Shown: positions 1 through 5,510 of the stretch, one piece after another
How the letters are laid out: the number at the start of each line of letters is the position of its first letter
Position numbering within the stretch: the first letter of the stretch is position 1
DNA from: Methanobacteriota archaeon
GTDB taxonomy: Archaea; Thermoplasmatota; Poseidoniia; Poseidoniales; Poseidoniaceae
Length of the DNA: 5,510 nucleotides
Assembly: GCA_002694245.1 (NCBI GenBank)
Contig: NZLM01000066.1
Location: forward strand, 1 to 5,510
Reading direction: 5' to 3'
The notes under the pieces: generated by a model
What the model was told of the DNA's origin: nothing
The model's database searches: none
The model's input: the letters and a program-made list of their open reading frames with translations, nothing else
Position numbers and translations under genes: made by a program

Positions 1-1
1 T

Positions 2-184
2 GCCGCAAATAGCATCCTAGATAATTCATCAAAGTCTGAAGAAGAATAAGATGAAATGGTTGAAAATGAATCATCACAAAACGATCAGACACTTGAGAAT
101 TCAGAATAAAAACGGGCTTCTGATCTACCAGAGGGTGAGTAGGAACAAAATGATACTCAGGAAGAGTTAGATGAATCTGTGTAA
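2..184 (+). pseudogene. Decayed 3' end of a gene with a low-complexity acidic C-terminal tail (partial at left edge)
   Basis: Reading from base 2 in triplets gives 60 codons of strongly biased composition: about 20 of the 56 sense codons before the final stop are Asp or Glu, and most of the rest are Ser, Asn, Gln or Thr. The other forward frames do not give a comparable protein-like composition. The frame is interrupted by TAA at 47-49, TAA at 107-109 and TAG at 140-142, and ends with TAA at 182-184 followed at once by a T-run. Each internal stop is one substitution from Gln (CAA/CAG) or Glu (GAA/GAG) and follows a Glu codon, as expected for decay of an acidic tail. The parent protein lies off the left edge and cannot be named. 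Alternatives are that the true gene ends at 47-49 and the rest is untranslated former coding sequence, or that the read contains errors. A changed genetic code is unlikely because the other genes here end sensibly at TAA or TGA. Confidence 0.5.
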
Positions 185-191
185 TTTTTTT
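185..191 (+). terminator. T-run directly after the acidic reading frame, probable archaeal terminator
   Basis: Seven consecutive Ts follow the TAA at 182-184 with no gap. Archaeal RNA polymerase can terminate at T-rich tracts in the non-template strand without a hairpin, and no stem is visible just upstream. Its position immediately after the last stop suggests that 182-184 was the original gene end. That is the main reason for extending the decayed frame this far. Confidence 0.45.
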
Positions 192-230
192 ACCTCAAAA
201 ACGCGCGTCTGTTGATAGATTTGACCGAAA

Positions 231-239
231 TCAATTAAA
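231..239 (+). promoter_or_regulatory. Weak TATA-like element upstream of the small coiled-coil gene
   Basis: The stretch TCAATTAAA is the most TATA-like sequence between the T-run and the ATG at 293. At the usual archaeal spacing of about 25 bp, transcription would begin near 260, leaving a leader of roughly 30 bases before the ATG. The match to a consensus TATA box is poor, and this is a positional inference only. Confidence 0.22.
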
Positions 240-292
240 GCCTATTTCCCAAGTTTTTGTTCAGAGAGCAAGCCTCTCTGGATGGGATTGGG

Positions 293-472
293 ATGACGAA
301 TAACAGCGAGAGCCAAATTACAGCGGCTAAAGTAAAAGAATTACAGACTCAAGTCGATGACTTGAAAGAGTTGGTAAACACTCTATTATCAATAATTTGT
401 GAAGAACCAGATGGTGTAACCAGTGGTGCAGCGCCATCATATGGACAACCAAAAATGAACTACTGTATGTAA
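293..472 (+). CDS. Small coiled-coil protein of unknown function, 59 aa
   Basis: I do not recognise this protein. The ATG at 293 is preferred over an in-frame TTG at 257: it is the only ATG near the 5' end, it follows a G-rich stretch (GGGATTGGG), and the residues between the two starts look like untranslated leader. The product has a polar N terminus (about residues 1-13). Residues 14-34 then form three consecutive heptads with Val at every 'a' position (14, 21, 28) and Leu at every 'd' position (17, 24, 31), a short two-stranded coiled coil. A Cys-Glu-Glu-Pro-Asp turn ends the helix, and a Gly/Ser/Tyr-rich C terminus ends in Asn-Tyr-Cys-Met. There is no signal peptide or membrane segment, so it is probably a cytosolic oligomer or partner-binding peptide. 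Its TAA (470-472) touches the TGA of convergent rtcB (473-475), with no base between them. The regular heptad pattern argues for a real gene, but homologues would be needed for certainty. Confidence 0.62.
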   Translation: MTNNSESQITAAKVKELQTQVDDLKELVNTLLSIICEEPDGVTSGAAPSYGQPKMNYCM

Positions 473-1888
473 TCAACCCTTGATTACTGCTAGTGGCATC
501 ATTCTAGCAATTGGTTTCGTCAGTCCTGCTGAGTTTGTAAGCCCAATCACCTCATCCACATCCTTGTAAGCATCAGGAGCCTCCTCAGAAATAATGTTTG
601 AAGTGTTTGCATGAATTCTGATCCCCCTAGATTCTAATTCTCTTTTTAGTGCCTTACCATCAATCTGCTTTTTTGCTTGGGATCTTGATAGTAATCTTCC
701 AGCTCCATGACATGAAGAGGAGAATGCTCTGTTACCTTCTTTACCTTCTAACAACCATGAGCCTGTGCCCATATCGCCGGGAACTAAAACCGGTTGACCC
801 GGTAAGGCCCTTGTTGCTCCTTTCCTGTGTACGCAGCAAGTACAAGTCTTACCGTGGATTACGTGATCTTCTATTTTTGCAATATTGTGGCTTACATCAT
901 AGAGCAGTCGTGTTTCAACATCAATCTCTGTTGCTAGAGTTTGCCTAAGCCTGTGAGTTAAAGCACTCCTGTTGGCAAATGCGAAATTCGCTGCACCATT
1001 CATGGCATCGAGGTAAGACTGTCCCTCTTTGCTGAATACCGGAGCTGCTGCAAGTTGCCTATCTTGAATTTCAAAACCCCACTCATCATTTTGCCAAACT
1101 CCGTCTCTATTTCGGTACTTATCTTCTAGAGTTCTAACATGGTCTGTACAAACTTGGTGTCCAAGACCCCTACTTCCGGAGTGTATCATACAAACAACTT
1201 GCCCTTCGAATAAATTGTGCGGATTATTATCCTCAACAGATTGTACAGTTTGCAATTCTAGGAAATGATTTCCAGATCCTAATGTCCCAAGGGCTTTCAT
1301 CCCTCGGTTCATTGCTCTTTCAGAAACCCCATTATCTGTCTCTAACATTCCGTTCGACTCAATTGAATTCATATCTTCTTCGTAAGCGTACCCGAGATCT
1401 ACCATTGCGTTTGTTCCTCTTGTTACAATCTCATCTAACTCCCGCTGAGTAATATCTAGGCCACCTTTTCCAGACCCACCTGATGGAATTCTTCCATTAA
1501 GACGGCCAGCCAACTTGTCTAGGTTTGGTATATCGTCAATACTACACTCTAGAGCTACCATTCTTACACCGCAATTGATGTCAAAACCAACTCCTCCTGG
1601 CGAAATTGATCCACCTTCCTCTCCCCAGTTCACGTCTGTAGCAAGAACTCCACCAATAGGGAATCCGTATCCAAAGTGCCAGTCTGCCATAGCCCAAGCT
1701 TCACCGACAACACCTGGCATTGATGCTATGTTTACCAATTGTGAAATTGACCTAGAATCACTGCTTTTTGCCATGTGTTCTGGACTTGATACAATCATAG
1801 CATCAACATTCATAGTTCCATGCTTACGAATGCGCATTAGACCATCATTCTCAACTTCGAGATGGGTCTGCCATGACTCGTCCCCCAT
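473..1888 (-). CDS. rtcB: RNA-splicing ligase RtcB (3'-phosphate/5'-hydroxyl RNA ligase), 471 aa
   Basis: RtcB joins RNA ends bearing a 2',3'-cyclic phosphate (or 3'-phosphate) to a 5'-hydroxyl end, using GTP and Mn2+. In archaea this seals tRNA exons after intron excision, and it acts in the cytosol, usually helped by Archease. All family signatures are present: an Asp-Trp-His-Phe-Gly segment near 69-73; GGVGFDINCG (98-107) with metal ligands Asp103 and Cys106; GSGNHFLE (204-211) with Asn207 and His208; IHSGSRGLGH (235-244) with His236; DVSHNIAK (331-338) with His334; VHRKGATRA (353-361); and SCHGAGR (392-398), whose His394 matches the histidine that is guanylylated in the Pyrococcus and E. 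coli enzymes. The length fits archaeal RtcB without an intein, so the gene appears intact. The ATG at 1886-1888 follows a short GGGAG (1893-1897 complement) four bases upstream. An unusual feature is a cysteine cluster at 349, 351 and 352 just before VHRKGATR. The gene is divergent from alaS and convergent with the small coiled-coil gene. Confidence 0.96.
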   Translation of the reverse strand: MGDESWQTHLEVENDGLMRIRKHGTMNVDAMIVSSPEHMAKSSDSRSISQLVNIASMPGVVGEAWAMADWHFGYGFPIGGVLATDVNWGEEGGSISPGGVGFDINCGVRMVALECSIDDIPNLDKLAGRLNGRIPSGGSGKGGLDITQRELDEIVTRGTNAMVDLGYAYEEDMNSIESNGMLETDNGVSERAMNRGMKALGTLGSGNHFLELQTVQSVEDNNPHNLFEGQVVCMIHSGSRGLGHQVCTDHVRTLEDKYRNRDGVWQNDEWGFEIQDRQLAAAPVFSKEGQSYLDAMNGAANFAFANRSALTHRLRQTLATEIDVETRLLYDVSHNIAKIEDHVIHGKTCTCCVHRKGATRALPGQPVLVPGDMGTGSWLLEGKEGNRAFSSSCHGAGRLLSRSQAKKQIDGKALKRELESRGIRIHANTSNIISEEAPDAYKDVDEVIGLTNSAGLTKPIARMMPLAVIKG

Positions 1889-1942
1889 GATACTCCCAGT
1901 GCCTACATGACTTCATTCCTGTGGTTCTTTAGGGATGATTTG

Positions 1943-1952
1943 AAAATATATT
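1943..1952. promoter_or_regulatory. Palindromic TATA-like element between divergent rtcB and alaS
   Basis: The intergenic region contains AAAATATATT; its last eight bases (AATATATT, 1945-1952) are a perfect palindrome, so a TATA-like site reads equally well on both strands. With archaeal start sites about 25 bp downstream, the + strand transcript would begin near 1974, ahead of the alaS ATG at 1986. The - strand transcript would begin near 1923, about 35 bases before the rtcB ATG. No other equally good TATA candidate is visible in the gap. I see no strong BRE on either side, so true bidirectional use is inferred, not shown. Confidence 0.5.
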
Positions 1953-1985
1953 GTCGTTCCCATGTATTTGCCCGTAGGGCAGTTG

Positions 1986-4841
1986 ATGATTATGGGTCTG
2001 CCTCCAATCGACCTTCAGGTATTCCATGCGAATGGTTATTTTCGTCGTCAATGTAAGGTCACAGATTTGTGGTTTTGGACCTGTGATGAATCCAGAGTAA
2101 CTTGCGGGGATACAGAAGAGGATGAGTACACATTCATTGGGGCACCAATAATTTCTGGATTTAGTCAAAAAGGACGTGAACTGAAAGATTCAATGCGAGA
2201 AGCGTTCATTAATTTCTTTGAAGAGAGAAATCACGCAAGAGTTGAGCCATACCCAGTATTAGCAAGATGGAGGGATGATATACACCTTACAATTGCAAGT
2301 ATTGCAGATTTTCAACCGCATGTAACATCTGGCGCAGTTGATCCACCTGCAAACCCGTTGGCAATTTCACAACCCTGCATTAGATTGAACGATGTAGATG
2401 CTGTTGGTCGATCAGGTCGACACTTGACGACTTTTGAAATGATGGCGCACCATGTTTTCAATAAGCCGGACGAAGGAAAAATGTATTACTGGATGGAAGA
2501 GTGTGTAAAACACTGTCATGATTTACTATGTGGAACATTTGGAATTTCACCATCTGAAGTTACCTATGTTGAGAACCCATGGTCAGGAGGTGGAAACGCA
2601 GGTCCTGCAGTCGAAGTGATTGTTGGTGGGCTTGAGTTAGCTACACTTGTTTTCATGAACCTACAAGAAGACGAAGATGGGGATGTTGAAATCAAGGGAA
2701 TAAGATATTCTGAAATGCCATTACAGATTATTGACACAGGATATGGCCTAGAAAGATTCTGTTGGGCAGCAGCCGGGACACCAACGATATACGAATCGAT
2801 TTACCCAGAAAGCGTTGAATGGCTGAAAAACCTTGCCGGTTTTTCGGCAGAAAGGTTTGAGATGACACAATCTGAATTAGATTCAATATTGGGAGAAATG
2901 AGTCGTCTGTTTGGTATCATGAACATTGAGGCTGGAAGCGACGGAGATCGGATGCAGGGTATCTTTTTGAAGAGGTTAGCAGAACGTGGACATCATATTG
3001 ATGCGGACTTGTTTAACTCTATTACAGAACCTCTCTCGAAGATATACGCTATCCCAGATCACATGCACGCATTAGCAAATATGTTGGGCGACGGATTAGT
3101 CCCATCAAATGCAAAAGCAGGTTATCTTGCAAGAATGATTGCTCGAAGAGTTCTTAGGATGCGGGATGATTTAGAAATTGAAGTTTCATTGCCAGAATTA
3201 GCTCAGCACCATCTTGATGTTAACTACACAAAAGAGCGCATGAAACAGACTCAGGAGGGACTGATATCCATTCTACGTGGTGAAGAGGATAGGTATAACG
3301 AGATGTTGCGTAAAGGTAGTCAAGTAGTAAAGACTGCAATCAAGGACATTCCAAAAGACTCTTCAGAATTACCCGATAACATTCTATTCACCATTAACGA
3401 CAGCCATGGGATAGCACCTGACTTAGCAGTTAACATTGCTAACGATCTTGGTTGGTCAAATCTTGTACTAAGAACAGGCTTTAACGCTGAAATGGCAGAG
3501 AGGCACGCTGCACAAGCAAAGGCAGCAGCAAAAGCAGTAACTAGCAAAAAAATCGTTGAAAGTGTTCCAGATTTGCCATCTACTACAGCACTTTACTATG
3601 ATGATGTCTCCCAACAAAATTTCGATGCCAGTGTTTTAGCAAGCCTCAAGCTTATCGGAAATGATTTTCCAGAAGGTGCAACACATGGCATAATCCTCGA
3701 CAAGACATGCTTTTATCCTGAAGGTGGAGGCCAAGAAGGTGATTATGGTAGTCTTACTTGTGATTCCGCATCACATCAGGTTCTTGATACCGTAAAGGTT
3801 GGTGATCTCATCCTTCATCTGTCAAATGGGTCTTTTGAGGTTGGAGATTTGGTTCGTGGGGAAGTTGATTGGGAAAGAAGAAGACAGTTAATGGATCATC
3901 ATACAGCTGTTCATATTGTAGGCGGTGCTGCTAGAAGACTACTGGGTCCTCACATTTACCAAGCTGGTGCCAACAAGTCTGTAGAATCTGCACGCCTAGA
4001 CATTACCCATCATAAGAGATTGACGCGAAAAGATTTGGATGACATAGAAGCTCTAGCAAACGAAGTTGTACAGAATGTTTCTCGGACTGAGAAAATGACA
4101 CTGGACAGGAAGGATGCAGATCGTAAATTTGGTTTTGATCTATACCAGGGTGGGGCACCTAAAGGAAGTGAAATAAGGATACTTAGGATATCTGATCACG
4201 ACATTCAGGCATGTGGCGGAACTCACCACGATGAACCAGGTAGAATTGGACAGATAAGAATCGTGAGATCAAATGCTGTACAAGATGGTGTAGAAAGGTT
4301 ACACATTGTTGCAGGGAATGCTGCAATGCAACATGCACGTAATCAAGAGTCCATTCTTAGGAAGGCTTCAGACGTATTCCAAGTTCCTGTAGATGAATTG
4401 CCAAGTACAGCAAATCGTTTCTTTTCTGAGTGGAAAGAACAAAGAAAGCGTATTGAGACATTGGAGGCTGAAATTGTAAGACTGCGAACCAGCGGTGGCG
4501 GTAATGATTTTTCACAAGTTGAGGGAGTAAGGGTTGTTGTCATGGAAGTTGATGGAGATTTGAAGCAGATGACTAAGATGCTCAAGGAGTTAACACTGGA
4601 TACAGCTAATCCAACTCTAGCAGTCCTCGGCAGCAAAGAGGGAGGTGGCAAATTGATGGTCGCTACAACAGAAGGAACCGCTGCAAGTGAGAAATTCAAT
4701 GCTGTTGATATCCTTCGAGCAATCTCATCCCACATCAATGGTGGAGGCGGAGGGCGACCAACATTCGCTCAAGGTGGAGGCTCAAATCCTGAAGGTCTTC
4801 CGACAGCGTTGGAAGCTGCTAGAAAAATCATAGGTGTCTAA
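1986..4841 (+). CDS. alaS: Alanyl-tRNA synthetase, archaeal type, 951 aa
   Basis: This cytosolic class II synthetase attaches alanine to tRNA-Ala using ATP and hydrolyses Ser- or Gly-mischarged tRNA. Numbering is from the ATG at 1986. The N-terminal archaeal extension (about 13-52) ends in EYTFIG. The catalytic core follows, with motif 2 near 146-160 (HLTTFEMMAHH), the NPWSGGGNAGP pocket near 197-207, and motif 3 TGYGLERF (251-258). The tRNA-recognition region covers about 260-540. The editing domain shows FYPEGGGQ (576-583), HxxxH at His639 and His643, and CxxxH at Cys743 and His747, the complete expected metal-binding set. The C-Ala part has a short coiled coil (about 815-834) and the family's terminal RPTFAQGGG (924-932). 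An earlier in-frame ATG at 1962 lies only about 14 bp from the TATA-like element and is probably not transcribed; ATG 1986 has AGGG (1976-1979) upstream, and ATG 1992 is also possible. The size is slightly above a typical archaeal AlaRS. The 3' end overlaps the convergent Nudix gene by 14 bp. Confidence 0.96.
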   Translation: MIMGLPPIDLQVFHANGYFRRQCKVTDLWFWTCDESRVTCGDTEEDEYTFIGAPIISGFSQKGRELKDSMREAFINFFEERNHARVEPYPVLARWRDDIHLTIASIADFQPHVTSGAVDPPANPLAISQPCIRLNDVDAVGRSGRHLTTFEMMAHHVFNKPDEGKMYYWMEECVKHCHDLLCGTFGISPSEVTYVENPWSGGGNAGPAVEVIVGGLELATLVFMNLQEDEDGDVEIKGIRYSEMPLQIIDTGYGLERFCWAAAGTPTIYESIYPESVEWLKNLAGFSAERFEMTQSELDSILGEMSRLFGIMNIEAGSDGDRMQGIFLKRLAERGHHIDADLFNSITEPLSKIYAIPDHMHALANMLGDGLVPSNAKAGYLARMIARRVLRMRDDLEIEVSLPELAQHHLDVNYTKERMKQTQEGLISILRGEEDRYNEMLRKGSQVVKTAIKDIPKDSSELPDNILFTINDSHGIAPDLAVNIANDLGWSNLVLRTGFNAEMAERHAAQAKAAAKAVTSKKIVESVPDLPSTTALYYDDVSQQNFDASVLASLKLIGNDFPEGATHGIILDKTCFYPEGGGQEGDYGSLTCDSASHQVLDTVKVGDLILHLSNGSFEVGDLVRGEVDWERRRQLMDHHTAVHIVGGAARRLLGPHIYQAGANKSVESARLDITHHKRLTRKDLDDIEALANEVVQNVSRTEKMTLDRKDADRKFGFDLYQGGAPKGSEIRILRISDHDIQACGGTHHDEPGRIGQIRIVRSNAVQDGVERLHIVAGNAAMQHARNQESILRKASDVFQVPVDELPSTANRFFSEWKEQRKRIETLEAEIVRLRTSGGGNDFSQVEGVRVVVMEVDGDLKQMTKMLKELTLDTANPTLAVLGSKEGGGKLMVATTEGTAASEKFNAVDILRAISSHINGGGGGRPTFAQGGGSNPEGLPTALEAARKIIGV

Positions 4842-5510
4842 GCGCTTCAACATCAAACCCAGACACTGCTCTTGATATTGCTACACTGGGTTCTAACCAG
4901 GCGAATTCAGAAATTTCGTTTTCCTTGAGAGATAATTCACTGTCATCACCATTCCAGTTTGCTTGATAGGTAAATGACACAAAAGATACTCCTTCTCTAT
5001 TGAATATTCTTTGGGTGACAATTGGTGCATCGTCACTGAGTTCGATGTTTATTCCCATTTCTTCTAATGTTTCTCTCACACAACCAACCGCTGGGTGTTC
5101 ATCGTGATCCATGTAACCACCTGGCAAAGTCCAGTGTCCTGTGAAGTGACCTCGCTCTATTTTGCCCATCAATACCTTTCCTTCTGAATTGAGCACCATA
5201 ACCTTGGAAACTAGTCTGTGTATAGATCTGTAAATGGCTTCTCTGGCTACAGGATGAACTGCATCGTCACTTATGCAATCATCTTTCCATGCCCAGTGTT
5301 TGGGCCAATCTATTAGTGGATGGGCCTTAGTTACGTTGTGGCCTAGGATATTGAATTCGTTTTTCTCTTCCCATCTAATACCCATTCTTTCAATTTCGGA
5401 CTTGGTTGGGAAGCGATATTCTGTAATCCCTGTTCTATTTTTTTCAGGCAATTTTGGACCATTTCCTGAATGATCTACAAGCAGAACCTTACCATCGTGC
5501 TCTAAATAGA
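4828..5510 (-). CDS. Nudix hydrolase family protein with N-terminal extension (5' end beyond right edge)
   Basis: Nudix enzymes cleave nucleoside diphosphates linked to another moiety using Mg2+ or Mn2+; the substrate here cannot be deduced. The Nudix box is a perfect match to GX5EX7REUXEEXGU at bases 5050-5118. Its Gly-Tyr-Met start is followed by Glu at +6 and by RETLEEMGI, which holds the metal-binding glutamates. It is preceded by HFTGHWTLPG, the usual strand-loop before the box. The hydrolase domain occupies roughly the last 130 residues, and about 95 visible residues lie ahead of it. No stop interrupts the frame upstream of the TTG at 5449-5451, and it remains open to the edge, so that TTG is not a credible start. 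The extra 19 visible codons read like coding sequence, including DGKVLLVDHSG. The extension has a His/Trp-rich stretch (IDWPKHWAWKDD) and no clear membrane segment. The gene ends with TGA at 4828-4830, inside the last codons of alaS, in convergent orientation. Confidence 0.88.
   Translation of the reverse strand, partial: YLEHDGKVLLVDHSGNGPKLPEKNRTGITEYRFPTKSEIERMGIRWEEKNEFNILGHNVTKAHPLIDWPKHWAWKDDCISDDAVHPVAREAIYRSIHRLVSKVMVLNSEGKVLMGKIERGHFTGHWTLPGGYMDHDEHPAVGCVRETLEEMGINIELSDDAPIVTQRIFNREGVSFVSFTYQANWNGDDSELSLKENEISEFAWLEPSVAISRAVSGFDVEALRHL

Noticed and set aside
51..170. A 39-codon ATG frame rich in Lys/Arg within the acidic region
   Set aside because: It is the shifted reading of GAA-rich codons in the acidic frame, which produces Lys/Arg-rich text automatically. 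It has no recognisable motif.
2..184. Reassignment of TAA and TAG to Gln, which would restore the acidic frame
   Set aside because: The small gene and alaS both end at TAA in sensible places; reading through the alaS TAA would add about 29 codons antisense to the Nudix gene. No other gene in the window needs recoding.
649..948. + strand open frame of 99 codons inside rtcB
   Set aside because: It is antisense to strongly conserved RtcB motifs, has no family resemblance, and is a shadow of the real gene.
1515..1910. + strand open frame of 131 codons over the 5' part of rtcB
   Set aside because: It is antisense to rtcB and Pro/Ser/Thr-rich, as expected from the complement of Gly-rich RtcB codons. 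There is no independent support.
1929..2168. - strand open frame of 79 codons over the alaS start and the intergenic gap
   Set aside because: It runs through the TATA element and the conserved AlaRS N terminus, and its product looks random.
4343..4738. - strand open frame of 131 codons inside alaS
   Set aside because: It is the complement of the alaS C-terminal coding sequence, with Ser/Leu/Thr-rich shadow composition and no motif.
5273..5473. + strand open frame of 66 codons near the right edge
   Set aside because: It is antisense to the continuous Nudix reading frame, which has clear protein-like sequence there.
1..5510. CRISPR array, tRNA or rRNA gene, insertion sequence, or a new multi-gene defence system
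   Set aside because: I found no regularly spaced repeats, cloverleaf, transposase motif or terminal inverted repeats. The large genes are housekeeping tRNA enzymes and a Nudix hydrolase, all explained by known families.

Overview
The window most likely comes from an archaeon, probably a marine planktonic Thermoplasmatota (Marine Group II/III, Ca. Poseidoniia-like). The evidence is an alanyl-tRNA synthetase of archaeal architecture, an archaeal-length RtcB RNA ligase, AT-rich intergenic DNA with a TATA element and a T-run after a stop codon, and densely packed genes that abut or overlap at their ends. The lineage is inferred from protein style; no rRNA is present to settle it.

Layout from left to right. 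Positions 2-184 hold the end of a reading frame with a very acidic, Ser/Glu/Asp/Asn/Gln-rich composition. It is broken by three in-frame stops, then closed by TAA and seven Ts, and looks like the decayed 3' end of a gene. A short intergenic stretch (185-292) leads to a 59-codon gene on the + strand for a small protein with three clean coiled-coil heptads. Its stop codon directly abuts the stop of rtcB, which is transcribed on the - strand (473-1888). A 97-bp divergent intergenic region with one palindromic TATA-like element separates rtcB from alaS, which is transcribed on the + strand (best start 1986, end 4841). The last 14 bp of alaS overlap the last 14 bp of a convergent Nudix hydrolase gene on the - strand. 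The Nudix reading frame stays open to the right edge, so its N terminus lies outside the window.

The two large genes both act on tRNA. RtcB seals tRNA exons after intron removal or repairs broken RNA, and AlaRS charges tRNA-Ala and edits mischarged tRNA. They lie head to head and may share a TATA element. The Nudix enzyme and the small coiled-coil protein have no evident link to them beyond packing. I see no tRNA, rRNA, CRISPR array, insertion sequence or convincing new multi-gene system. The most unusual items are the stop-riddled acidic tail, the orphan coiled-coil protein, the half-lost cysteine set at the AlaRS N terminus, and the N-terminal extension of the Nudix protein.
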